From IMG/VR virus record IMGVR_UViG_3300021475_000014, positions 1-61,535 of that record: DNA of 61,535 bases; one strand, written 5' to 3'. The stretch is from a virus. Below the pieces are notes generated by a model that was given only the letters and a program-made list of their open reading frames with translations, did not search any database and was not told where the DNA came from. A program made the translations under genes and the position numbers. Numbering within the stretch: position 1 is the first letter of the stretch; the number at the start of each line of letters is the position of its first letter. This document shows, piece by piece, positions 38,701 to 46,423 of this stretch.

Positions 38701-40100
38701 GCCGCATCTGGAACGCGGTGGTCAGTCTCTCGACCACACTGCACAACTTCTTCGTTGGATTGTGGAACGACACGAAGACCACTGTATCGAATTTCGTCAA
38801 TGATATCGTCGGATTCTTCCGAGGTCTGCCCGACTCCATCATGAACGCCCTGTCCGAACTGGGCGGCAAACTCGCACACCCCTTCAAAGAAGCCGTCAAC
38901 GCCGTCCTCGTCGTCCTCGACAAGCTGTACGGCGGCTTCTCCACGATCATCCACAAGTTCCCCGGCGGCGACGTCTTCCCCGACTCGCTCAACCTGCGGG
39001 CCAACTACGGATTCAACGCCGGTGGCGTCGTTCCCGGCACCGGCACCACCGACATCGTTCCAGCGATGCTCACCCCCGGCGAAGTGGTCCTCAACCGCGC
39101 CGCCGTGGCCCGGCTCGGCGGCGCATACGCGGCGAACACGCTCAACATCAAGGCACCGCAGCACTACGGCATCGGCGGCATCGTCGGCGGGATCGCTGAC
39201 GCCGCCTCGGATGCGTGGCAGAAAGCATTGGGGCTCGGCAAGGATGTGCTCCGATTCCTGTCCGACCCGTCCGGCTGGCTCACCGACGTCATCAACAACT
39301 CCGAACTGGGCAAGCTGTCCGGCAACTTCGGCGCCGCGCTGCGCAGCATCCCGGTCGGCGTCATGAACAAGGCCGTCGACAAGGCCAAGTCGATCGTCGG
39401 CGACGCCAAGGCTGCCGCGAAGACAGTCGGCGGCATCCTCGGATCGGCATTCTCCGGAGTCCGCAGCCTGTTCGGTGGCGGCGACGGCAGTGGCGCGGCC
39501 ACCGTCGGCGGCAGCCTCGGCGCCTGGATTAACCAGGCCATCGCGTTGACCGGGGTACCCGCGAGTTGGGCCGGACCGTTGAGCGTCCTGATCGGACGCG
39601 AGTCCGGCGGCAACCCCCGGGCCATCAACCTGACCGACTCCAACGCCGCCATGGGTGACCCGTCGCGCGGCCTCATGCAGACCATCGGCTCCACGTTCGA
39701 GGCGTACCGGCTGCGGACGCTGGTGGACGACATCTACGACCCGGTAGCCAACATCGTCGCCGGCATCCGCTACATCCTGTCCCGCTACGGCTCCATCTTC
39801 AACGTGCAGCAGGCCAACGCGAACCTGCCGCCGATGGGCTACTCGCAGGGCGGCTACATCCCCACCGCCCAGTTGGCGATGCTGCACGCCAACGAGCTGG
39901 TGCTGCCCCTGTCCCAGCCGGCCCGGGTCATGCAGCTCGCCCGCGACCACGGCGTCAGCCAAATGGTCGGCGGGACGGCCACCGCGGGTTCCACCGTCAT
40001 CAATGCGCCGATCACCGTGAACGCCCCGCAGGTCAACCCGGAAAACGTGGCCTTCCGGGTGAGCGCGCAGATCGCCCGACTCGCCACGGCAGGGGTGTGA
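35790..40100 (+). CDS. Tape measure protein with lytic transglycosylase domain
   Basis: 1436 residues, the longest gene; GTG start. N-terminal coiled region (GFSTSLREQVEKQLNTELNA), long hydrophobic stretches and three 44-residue repeats beginning LPGRIW (about residues 881, 925, 969) with FFVDMW/FFVGLW. Near 1255-1345 an SLT-type domain: VLIGRESGGNPRAINLTDSN then GDPSRGLMQTIGSTF, with the catalytic Glu in RESGG. It sets tail length and could cut peptidoglycan during DNA entry. By length the tail would be roughly 200 nm (about 0.15 nm per residue, general rule). Confidence 0.92.
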   Translation: MTTLGRAYIEIVADGSGFSTSLREQVEKQLNTELNAAAKDAGAEAGEVGGKEFTTGMSKGIKDGESKVSTEAGKVGDKAGKSLRANLTKQTKDLEDDLDKIGKGFTKLLNPVTSLGKGFANVTRLASLLVVGLGAIVGAASLATPALLSLGAAVVSLSGLALALPAALGALGAAFIGVKFAVSGFSDALKATTSAQFDKATQDMGTNAKALAGVLRDLRPQFVAIKDASQEAFAAQVIGNIRSTVAVVSGPLKAGLAVVGEEFGRLTNQVLAFIRSAQGLTLLHDWISSGVTSIDALSLALRSILPGIARLTAAMKPALDGLIIQAALLGQKFGNWLIAISDSGKAAQWFQTALDVLKALGTVVANVARIFKQLFDESGQSATGLLQTIGLLTGSLTAFFSTASGQKALAAFFDGLRQVSAALSPIIDALATSVGKVIPLLAQAVVALAPGIATFVSALGDALANLGPAITPVFKALSDTLIAIAPVLPDLATAFANMVLAIVPLVPALTPLVVLLAQDFTDAIINLTPAIQTLVGWLSTLAGWLANHKAAFDAVVISVLALIGVYETLKATVKTVQFVGDVAGALSKIDAVSAAVLKLAGLQTAETAFAGISGEIALLSTRIGLLGLAMQTFILETIPELVTSLGVATASFLELDLAMDANPIGLIVLGIAALIAIIAALVVGIIELVKHWDQVVAFFKRLPGYFVDAYNAVKNFVLAIPALFTNAFDAVVDWLKDIPGAVADFFVSIGKSVADFAESIPGAVVSLLSAAWDGIKGFLESLPGLAVQALKDLFDAMLFSIGAGIALVVGVFILLPIKLVSLLIDVTPQVLAWIGDLFVKLGAAIVAGAVFVAKLWWDMFTTMIDLAAQGLQAIADFFAALPGRIWAAIVSLSKTLTDFFTGLWTDTTGIVSAWLDAIADFFIKLPGRIWAAITSLPGTLHGFFVDMWHDTVSLVTAWIDAIVDFFVKLPGRIWNAVVSLSTTLHNFFVGLWNDTKTTVSNFVNDIVGFFRGLPDSIMNALSELGGKLAHPFKEAVNAVLVVLDKLYGGFSTIIHKFPGGDVFPDSLNLRANYGFNAGGVVPGTGTTDIVPAMLTPGEVVLNRAAVARLGGAYAANTLNIKAPQHYGIGGIVGGIADAASDAWQKALGLGKDVLRFLSDPSGWLTDVINNSELGKLSGNFGAALRSIPVGVMNKAVDKAKSIVGDAKAAAKTVGGILGSAFSGVRSLFGGGDGSGAATVGGSLGAWINQAIALTGVPASWAGPLSVLIGRESGGNPRAINLTDSNAAMGDPSRGLMQTIGSTFEAYRLRTLVDDIYDPVANIVAGIRYILSRYGSIFNVQQANANLPPMGYSQGGYIPTAQLAMLHANELVLPLSQPARVMQLARDHGVSQMVGGTATAGSTVINAPITVNAPQVNPENVAFRVSAQIARLATAGV

Positions 40101-41527
40101 TCGGCGTGTACGAGGGCTACCTGAGCATGGCCGGCGTCGAGTTGGTCAACAACGAGCGGACCGCCACCTACGCCCGCACGCTGGGCATCACCGCCATCAA
40201 CTGCCCGCCGTGCACGATCGCACCGGCCCTAGACGAACCGCCCTACACCACGCCCACCGCCGACGCGGCACCCTGGTTCGATCCGTACGCCCCCGAGTCG
40301 GGCGGCTTCGCCGGTTTCTTCGGCTTGCAGGTGCGGGGCTTCAACTCTTCACCCATCACCCGCACCCCGATTGAGCGCCTCGGCGACGGCGCAGTCATCA
40401 CCCGCGCCCGCTACAACCACCGTGAGGTGGTCTACACCGGCGTCGCCATGGCGGTGGACCAGTGTTCGCTGTCCTACGGCCTGGCGTGGCTCTCAACGGC
40501 CCTGCGCGGCTCCACCTGCAATCCCTGCGGCGGTGTCGAAGCCTGCGCCTACACCTGCTGCCCCACTCCGGAAAACGAAGAGAGCACCATCCGGACGATG
40601 GCGCAGGTCGGCGTCCTGGAAGGCCCCATCACCAACCGCGTTGCGGCACTCGGCCGCAAATGCGGCGGCACCGACCAGCCGGTCATCGCCGAAGTCGAGT
40701 TCACGCTGATCCTCGGCCGGCCATGGCTGTACCGCAGCCCGATCCCCATCATCACCGGCGTCTCCCCACCCCCCGGACAGAACTGCGGCGCCGTCGGGCA
40801 GAGCTGGGACAGCGTGGCCGCCACCTTCGCCACGTGGGACGACGTCGACTTTGGCGTAGCCAACTGGAACGAGCTGGCCGACGAGCCCGAATGTGTCCAG
40901 TGGAACGGGCAAGGCTGCCCCAACGATCCCGGCGAATACGACCAGTTCGGCTGTTCCCGGCTGGCCGGGCACTCCTGCGCTGAGGACCCGGAACGCCCCG
41001 TCGACTGCCCGGAGCCACCGGCCCCGCCGAGCGTGCCACGCCCTTACGACCCGTGCGCGGTCTGTTTCGACGGCCCCAACACCAAAACCGCGTCGGTCAC
41101 GGTGCCACCGAACGCGACCCCCGCGTGGCTGGACCAGGTGCCCCTGATCGAAGTCACCACCGGCACACAGCCGGCGCGGGCCATCCTGCTGCGCTTCTAC
41201 AGCAACCCCACCGGCGCAACCGGCGTGTGCGACCCCAATCTGCTCGACCCGTGCACCGCCTGCGCCACCATGGCCATCCCGTACGTCCCGCCCGGCGCCA
41301 CCCTCACCGTGGACGGCCGCGACTTCACCGCCTCGCTGGACTGCGACGGCGGACGCGGCACAGCCGTCATCGATGACTCCACCGGCATTTTCGGTCCCAA
41401 CGGTCGCCCGTACACGTGGCCCGTCTTTGACTGCAACGGTTTCTGCGTCACTTTCACGGTGCCGTGCGACTTCCCCGACGACGTGTTGGTCAACGTGTCC
41501 GTTGTGGCCCGGGAGGACGCGGCATGA
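40097..41527 (+). CDS. Minor tail protein, distal tail-like, cysteine-rich
   Basis: 476 residues; GTG overlaps the tape measure stop (GTGA). VELVNNERTATYARTLGITA and PITRTPIERLGDGAVITRAR match the first minor tail protein after the tape measure in actinophages. About 30 cysteines, with pairs such as NPCGGVEACAYTCC and DPCTACATM; the C-terminal half looks like a beta-rich decoration. Probably part of the distal tail ring. Confidence 0.75.
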   Translation: MIGVYEGYLSMAGVELVNNERTATYARTLGITAINCPPCTIAPALDEPPYTTPTADAAPWFDPYAPESGGFAGFFGLQVRGFNSSPITRTPIERLGDGAVITRARYNHREVVYTGVAMAVDQCSLSYGLAWLSTALRGSTCNPCGGVEACAYTCCPTPENEESTIRTMAQVGVLEGPITNRVAALGRKCGGTDQPVIAEVEFTLILGRPWLYRSPIPIITGVSPPPGQNCGAVGQSWDSVAATFATWDDVDFGVANWNELADEPECVQWNGQGCPNDPGEYDQFGCSRLAGHSCAEDPERPVDCPEPPAPPSVPRPYDPCAVCFDGPNTKTASVTVPPNATPAWLDQVPLIEVTTGTQPARAILLRFYSNPTGATGVCDPNLLDPCTACATMAIPYVPPGATLTVDGRDFTASLDCDGGRGTAVIDDSTGIFGPNGRPYTWPVFDCNGFCVTFTVPCDFPDDVLVNVSVVAREDAA

Positions 41528-41910
41528 GCGTCTACACCCTCCACATCCCGGCCCCGGATGATTTCATCAACGCCAACCAGCGCCAACACCGCTACGGTGT
41601 GGCCAGCCGCACCCGTAACTGGCGCCAGGCCGGCGCCCAATACGCCCGCAGCCAGAAACTGCCCAAGCTGCAACGCGCCCGGATCGTCGCCGAACTGCAC
41701 TTCGCCGACGCCCGCCAGCGCGATGACCACAACTATTTCGGCACCATCAAGGCCCTCATCGATGGCGTCGTCGGCGACTACGGCCTGCTGCCCAACGACA
41801 ACGCCGACCACCTCGTGGGTGTGGAGTTGCGACGCGGTGCACCGTTGCCCCGCAAGCGTTACGGCCCGACCGGCGCGGTCACCCTCATCATCGAAGAGGT
41901 GACGTCGTGA
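41524..41910 (+). CDS. rusA: RusA-like Holliday junction resolvase inside the tail operon
   Basis: 128 residues from ATG at 41524 (ATGA overlap). NANQRQHRYGVASRTRNWRQ, RARIVAELHFADARQRDDHN and YFGTIKALIDGVVGDYGLLP, then NDNADHLVGV match RusA: the Asp pair in RDDHN and DG...D, and the lysine in IKALIDG. It would cut Holliday junctions in replicating phage DNA. Its position between two minor tail genes with overlaps on both sides is unusual. Confidence 0.8.
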   Translation: MSVYTLHIPAPDDFINANQRQHRYGVASRTRNWRQAGAQYARSQKLPKLQRARIVAELHFADARQRDDHNYFGTIKALIDGVVGDYGLLPNDNADHLVGVELRRGAPLPRKRYGPTGAVTLIIEEVTS

Positions 41911-42986
41911 CCCACATGGCGCAGCTCGGCTGCCCGTCGGGCTACATGGCTGTCGTCTACCGGCGCGGCGGCGACCACCCCACCTACAACCTGCGCGGCC
42001 TCACCCAAGTCAACTGGTCCCGCAAGCTCGACGCCATCTCCACCGCCCAGGTCACCATCGCGAAAATGTCGGCCGGCGCAGACTGCTGCGCCGGGATCGG
42101 CCAGACCCAACCGTGGTCACACGAGCTGGGCATCTTCCGCGACAACGACCTCATGTGGCAGGGACCCGTCCAGACCATCACCGAGGACAAGGACTACGTC
42201 ACCATCACCGCCGCTGACGTCGTGGCCTGGATGGGTGTGCGCTACAACCGGGACGCCTACGACTTCATCAACAGCGGCATGGACCAGACCGACATCGCCC
42301 TGTACTTCATCAACCAGGCGTTCGCCCCCGACGACCCGCACGTGCGTGAGTTCGTCGTCTCGCGACCCACCGGCGCCACATACCAGGCGCCGCAACACAA
42401 TGCGTACACCACCACGTGGGGCGCGGCACTCGACGACCTCGCCAAACAGGATCTGGACTACACCACCGTGGGGCGACGCATCATCGTCGGCGGGGACCTG
42501 TCCCCGCTCTCACCGCACCTGGCGTTGTCGGACACCGCGTTCCTGGCCAACCTGCAAGTCATCATGGACGGCGGCCAGTTGGCCACCCGGTTCTGCGCAT
42601 CCGGCCAGGAGGGCGCCAACGTCGCCTGCGTCGGCGGGGTCGACAAGTTCTACGGTCTGGTCGAGCGGATGGTGTCGGCCGACTCCATCACCTCCGAATG
42701 GGACGCCCTCTACAACGCCCAGTCCGAATACAACGTGTCCTACCCGCAGCCCGTGGTCATCACCGTCCCGTCCGGCGCCAGCCTTGCCGACACCGCACCC
42801 ATCGGTATCGACCAGCTCGTCTGCGGAGCCCGCATTGACGTGGCACTGGAAAGCTTCTGCCGCGACATCGGCCAACCCATGCGCCTCACCTCTGTGAACG
42901 TGGCGTGGGACGGACAGTTCGAAACCGTCGGGGTCAACCTCGATCCGTTCGTCGGCTCCAGCCGCACCGCAGTGTTGGGGCAATGA
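41907..42986 (+). CDS. Minor tail protein (hub-like)
   Basis: 359 residues; GTGA overlap with RusA-like gene. NLRGLTQVNWSRKLDAISTA, then WSHELGIFRDNDLMWQGPVQ and DVVAWMGVRYN follow the second minor tail protein of actinophages, related to baseplate-hub proteins: a beta-barrel with LGIFRD...W-x-GPV. Cysteines fewer than in its neighbour. Confidence 0.75.
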   Translation: MTHMAQLGCPSGYMAVVYRRGGDHPTYNLRGLTQVNWSRKLDAISTAQVTIAKMSAGADCCAGIGQTQPWSHELGIFRDNDLMWQGPVQTITEDKDYVTITAADVVAWMGVRYNRDAYDFINSGMDQTDIALYFINQAFAPDDPHVREFVVSRPTGATYQAPQHNAYTTTWGAALDDLAKQDLDYTTVGRRIIVGGDLSPLSPHLALSDTAFLANLQVIMDGGQLATRFCASGQEGANVACVGGVDKFYGLVERMVSADSITSEWDALYNAQSEYNVSYPQPVVITVPSGASLADTAPIGIDQLVCGARIDVALESFCRDIGQPMRLTSVNVAWDGQFETVGVNLDPFVGSSRTAVLGQ

Positions 42987-42987
42987 C

Positions 42988-43206
42988 ATGCCAACCCCCG
43001 ATTTTGTGGCGATGGCCGCCGACCACGAGGCGCTCGGGCTGTACCTGTCCCGCCTGGAACTGCGGGTCCAAGAGTTGGAGCGCCGCACCATCGGTTCGGG
43101 CCAACGCATCACGCTGGGCGGCTTCACGCTTTCCGCCGCCGGCAACACCCTCATCGCCACACGTCTCAGTGACGGGGCAACCCGCGTTGTCGCGGATTTC
43201 AGCTAG
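42988..43206 (+). CDS. Short coiled-coil tail protein, 72 aa
   Basis: EALGLYLSRLELRVQELERR is a clear coiled coil, followed by a small beta part (LSAAGNTLIATRLSDGATRV). Such short proteins in minor tail operons often trimerise. One base after the hub gene stop. Confidence 0.7.
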   Translation: MPTPDFVAMAADHEALGLYLSRLELRVQELERRTIGSGQRITLGGFTLSAAGNTLIATRLSDGATRVVADFS

Positions 43207-43218
43207 GGAAGGTTGGAC

Positions 43219-43821
43219 ATGGTAGCCATCTGCACAGGACCGGCCTTCGCCACCGACGACGCGGGCAACCTCATCCTCGCCGGGGAACGGCGGCTGGCCA
43301 ACCCATCCCCCTGCGCCCTGAAGGATGCCAACGGCCTCTACACCGACCCGAGCGGCGGCGTGTGGACCCCGGACCAGTTGGCAGTTCCCGTCTTTCAGGA
43401 ACTGAACGTCAACCCGTCGGCGACCGTTCCCGGCAACTCCACCGTCATCACCGCAGCCTCGGTGCGCTTCACCGTCACCAACCCCAACTGCTGGGCCGTG
43501 GTGATGAACCTGAACGCCACCATCAACATCTGGGCCGACATCCTCGTCGGTGGCGACATGGTGATGGAGACGCAAGTCAGCGTCGGCACCGGCACCCCCT
43601 GGTGGTGGACGGTCGCCTCCGCCAACTACTACCCGCAGGCTGGCGCACCCGGCTTGTGGCGCTGGTTCCCGTCGACGTTCCGGCCCATCCAACCGTTCCG
43701 GCTGGAATCACACGGCAGCACATACATCGACATGCAGGTCCGCGTCACCGGCAACGGTGCCGGCGGCACGTTCAACGCCGTCGCGCACCTGCTCACCGGC
43801 TGCGGCTACACCGTCATCTGA
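43219..43821 (+). CDS. Minor tail protein, 200 aa
   Basis: ATG at 43219 with AGGGAAGG upstream; a TTG at 43213 is rejected. Beta-rich (MVAICTGPAFATDDAGNLIL; NATINIWADILVGGDMVMET; WWWTVASANYYPQAG), probably a receptor-binding or fibre component. No enzyme motif. Confidence 0.65.
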   Translation: MVAICTGPAFATDDAGNLILAGERRLANPSPCALKDANGLYTDPSGGVWTPDQLAVPVFQELNVNPSATVPGNSTVITAASVRFTVTNPNCWAVVMNLNATINIWADILVGGDMVMETQVSVGTGTPWWWTVASANYYPQAGAPGLWRWFPSTFRPIQPFRLESHGSTYIDMQVRVTGNGAGGTFNAVAHLLTGCGYTVI

Positions 43822-43834
43822 AGGGAGGCACCCA

Positions 43835-44803
43835 ATGGCACGCTGTGGATGCTCCGGCACCTGCGCATGCGTACTCACCACCGACAACTCGTTGTCGTTG
43901 TCCGGCAACGGTTCCGGCCAGTCGCCGTGGCTGCTGCGGGTGGTGCCCAACTGTGACGCCACCATGGAATGCCTGAACGGGCGCACCGACGAACCGCTGG
44001 ACGTCACCAACGGCCGGCTGGGCGTCAAGGTGTCCGAGGACGACGACCAGGTACTCACCACCGGCTCGGACGGCGGCCTCTACGTTCCCGGCTGCGCGGC
44101 CGGCGCCGTGGCGATCGGCGACACGTCCACCGTGGACCTGTCCGGCGCCGGGCAGGTCGGAAACCCGCTCACCGCAACATGGTTGGGCAACACCGTCACC
44201 AACACCCCCGACACCGGGGTCCGCATCGAAGGCAACGGAACGCCGGCCGCACCGCTGCACGCCAACTGGGGCGGCATCAACATGGCCGTCGTCAACCCGG
44301 AGATCACCGCCAGCGGCAACGGCACCCCCACCTCCCCACTGACACTGGCCTGGTCCGGGCTGCCATGGAGCAAGTTCCAAGCACAGAACCTGGATATCGT
44401 CACCGGCGCCACCAGCATCCCCATCCCCAACTGGACGCTGTACGGCGGCCACGGCGGCAGCCTCATGGTTGTGGGCGGAAGTGTTGCAGGCCAACCAAAC
44501 GCGCTGTTCACCTGCCAGCGCTCCGGCTCCTACATCGTGCTGTTCCGGCTGCGGTTCCTGCTCACCCCCGCCGCCCCCACCGTCGGCGGCTACATGCAGG
44601 TCAACTACAACCGCGTCGATGTCGCCGGCAGCACCTTCGACGCCATCGTCAACTCCTACAACGCCGGCTGGATCGACCTGAACTACGTCGAGCAGGTGTC
44701 GATGGTCGCCGGCCGCACCTACGACTACACCCTGTTCAACAACACCGGCGCGCACGGTACCGGCGGATACGCCTGGACCACATTCTTCCGGATCAGTGAC
44801 TGA
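43835..44803 (+). CDS. Minor tail / fibre protein, 322 aa
   Basis: AAGGGAGG before ATG 43835. N-terminal cysteine cluster (RCGCSGTCACVL), then repeated Gly/Asn/Thr-rich strands with NGTPAAPLHANWGG and NGTPTSPLTLAWSG, a duplicated beta motif typical of fibre shafts, and a C-terminal domain (MQVNYNRVDVAGSTFDAIVN) ending AWTTFFRISD, similar in style to the tandem paralogues at 32.9-34.6 kb. Confidence 0.7.
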   Translation: MARCGCSGTCACVLTTDNSLSLSGNGSGQSPWLLRVVPNCDATMECLNGRTDEPLDVTNGRLGVKVSEDDDQVLTTGSDGGLYVPGCAAGAVAIGDTSTVDLSGAGQVGNPLTATWLGNTVTNTPDTGVRIEGNGTPAAPLHANWGGINMAVVNPEITASGNGTPTSPLTLAWSGLPWSKFQAQNLDIVTGATSIPIPNWTLYGGHGGSLMVVGGSVAGQPNALFTCQRSGSYIVLFRLRFLLTPAAPTVGGYMQVNYNRVDVAGSTFDAIVNSYNAGWIDLNYVEQVSMVAGRTYDYTLFNNTGAHGTGGYAWTTFFRISD

Positions 44804-44806
44804 CAA

Positions 44807-44821
44807 AGGTGCGGGGAAAGT
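44807..44821 (+). promoter_or_regulatory. Phage 15-mer site G
   Basis: Exact AGGTGCGGGGAAAGT, starting four bases after the stop of the fibre gene and 13 bases before the lysin start. Plus orientation, opposite to E and F relative to transcription. Confidence 0.75.
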
Positions 44822-44834
44822 TGAGGGATCCACT

Positions 44835-45809
44835 ATGACGAGCGCACCACCCGACCTGCTCGGACTCCGCTCCCAACTCCAAGGCATCACCGGCCTGAGC
44901 GCAGTCCAGCTCGGCATCGTCGGAGACGTTGCCCACGCCGCCCGGGGCGGCTACCACATGGCCAAGCCACACGTCTCGGCCGGCTCCGACTACTCCACCA
45001 CCCTGACCCGCGACCGCAACGGCCTGAGCGGATACGCCAGCGCCCTGGACATCGGCTACAAGTGGCCCAAGGGCGGCAGCCCCGCCTGGCTGCGGTTCAA
45101 CAACACCCTCGCGGCGCAGCTACGCACCAACAACATCCTGGCTGCCGTCCGGGCCATCAACTACTCGCCGGACGGCAAAGCGAAAATTCGAATCGACCGG
45201 CAGAACGGCTTCGCCAACCAGTCCACCTCGGACACCGTCGATGTCCACACCCACATCGAGTGGTACCGCGACACCGAAGGCAACCGCTCCGCCGGGTTGA
45301 ACTACATCGCTCAGATAGCCCAGAGCGCGGTCAGCAACTCGCCGATTCCCCCGTCCCCGTCGACACCAAAGGAGACAGACGTGCCTTTCCTTGCCCAGGC
45401 CGGATCCACGCCCGGCACCACCACCCAGTACTACCTGTGCGACGGCTTCCGGTCGGCGACCATCACCAAGGACCGGGCCACACTGCTGGCCTACATCGCC
45501 ACCAGCTCCTACGGTTCGGCCCTGACGTTCGGTCGCGCCACCGACGGGAAAGACAACCCGGAGTGGACCTACCTCGGCAACCTGCACGGCATCGTGCGCA
45601 TGGGCTGGAACGCCACCTTCGGCCCGGCCGTCGCCGACAACGCCGGCAACTTCGGCGTCACCATGACCGACGAGCAGATCGACGTCATCGCCACCAAGGT
45701 CGCCGACGCGGTCAGCGAGCAGACCGGCCTGTCCTACGACGACACCGTGAAGGCCGCGCAGCAGGCGCTGCGTGAAGGCGGTGGGATGCCATCGGCCGCT
45801 ACTTCGTAG
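44835..45809 (+). CDS. M15-like peptidase, candidate endolysin
   Basis: 324 residues from ATG with GAGGGAT upstream. GLSGYASALDIGYKWPKGG and DTVDVHTHIEWYRDT resemble the zinc-binding motifs of D,D-carboxypeptidase/endopeptidase M15 (Asp in A-x-D and the HxH), although the first His of the usual SxHxxGxAxD is not obvious. A Pro/Ser linker follows, then a second domain (TTQYYLCDGFRSATITKDRA) and a helix (DEQIDVIATKVADAVSEQTG). Place before membrane proteins suggests lysis. Confidence 0.65.
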   Translation: MTSAPPDLLGLRSQLQGITGLSAVQLGIVGDVAHAARGGYHMAKPHVSAGSDYSTTLTRDRNGLSGYASALDIGYKWPKGGSPAWLRFNNTLAAQLRTNNILAAVRAINYSPDGKAKIRIDRQNGFANQSTSDTVDVHTHIEWYRDTEGNRSAGLNYIAQIAQSAVSNSPIPPSPSTPKETDVPFLAQAGSTPGTTTQYYLCDGFRSATITKDRATLLAYIATSSYGSALTFGRATDGKDNPEWTYLGNLHGIVRMGWNATFGPAVADNAGNFGVTMTDEQIDVIATKVADAVSEQTGLSYDDTVKAAQQALREGGGMPSAATS

Positions 45810-45877
45810 CCGCACTGGTCGGCGTCGCACTGGGACTGATCATCTTCCAGGTCTACTTCGGAGTGCAGCCGCAGTGA
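45785..45877 (+). pseudogene. Holin-like transmembrane frame without a start codon
   Basis: This frame reads DAIGRYFVAALVGVALGLII then FQVYFGVQPQ, a clear membrane helix, and its stop overlaps the next gene's GTG as GTGA. An in-frame TGA at 45773-45775 closes it upstream and no ATG, GTG or TTG lies between. A single-base change (for example a lost G after ATG at 45786) would give a normal start. Either sequencing error, rare start or a real defect. Confidence 0.5.
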
Positions 45878-46056
45878 AAATTCTTATCGCGGTGCTGACC
45901 GTGTTGGCCATTCTGGCGTGGGTGCTGGTCGAAACGCGCCGGCCCACGTACCACTTCCGGTGCCAGGGCACGACTGGGGTGTATGTCGGCACGCACGGCC
46001 CGCCCAATGTGGAGCCCTACGATCCGTCCTGTACCGGCATCCAGCTCGGGGGCTGA
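45874..46056 (+). CDS. Small membrane-anchored protein, 60 aa
   Basis: VKILIAVLTVLAILAWVLVE, one N-terminal membrane helix, then a short external part with two cysteines (CQGTTGVYVGTHGPP...SCTGIQ). GTGA overlap upstream. Part of the putative lysis cassette; might be a spanin-like or regulatory partner. Confidence 0.65.
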   Translation: MKILIAVLTVLAILAWVLVETRRPTYHFRCQGTTGVYVGTHGPPNVEPYDPSCTGIQLGG

Positions 46057-46060
46057 CCTG

Positions 46061-46174
46061 GTGAACAACGGGCGTCCCAGCCGGTACGGTGCGATCATCT
46101 TCGCCGGCATCGTCCTCGTCGTGCTCGCGTTCGTCTGCCTCGTCGCACTCCATTTCGGCGAAGTTCAACGGTAA
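46061..46174 (+). CDS. Small holin-like protein, 37 aa
   Basis: GTG start; RYGAIIFAGIVLVVLAFVCL forms one membrane helix with a short polar tail. Follows the other membrane proteins and precedes a hairpin. Candidate holin or holin partner by size and place. Confidence 0.55.
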   Translation: MNNGRPSRYGAIIFAGIVLVVLAFVCLVALHFGEVQR

Positions 46175-46175
46175 A

Positions 46176-46207
46176 CGGGCATACCGGCGATACACTGGCG
46201 GTGCCCG
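46176..46207 (+). terminator. Hairpin after the late plus operon
   Basis: CGGGCA/TGCCCG with inner ACCG/CGGT, two bases after the last membrane gene. Modest stem with a large loop. Confidence 0.5.
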
Positions 46208-46216
46208 TGAGAAGGC

Positions 46217-46423
46217 ATGGTGGGGCCGATGGGGAGCGCGCGACGTGGGCGAGCGCTCCCCATCCTCACTGTCGAGGAATTGCTTGCCACAGTCCTCGCT
46301 GCGGCGTCGGAGGCGCAAACGCCGACCGGGCCAACACCCCGGGATCCACGATCTGACCCGTACGTGGAGCCGCCGTCGACACCGGACGCGGCATCACCCG
46401 GCGCAGACGCGGCGGATAGCTGA
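46217..46423 (+). CDS. Possible small acidic protein, 68 aa
   Basis: ATG after GAAGGC; LTVEELLATVLAAASEAQTP helix then an acidic Pro-rich tail. Overlaps the convergent terminase gene by about 158 bases, so it may be chance. Confidence 0.3.
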   Translation: MVGPMGSARRGRALPILTVEELLATVLAAASEAQTPTGPTPRDPRSDPYVEPPSTPDAASPGADAADS

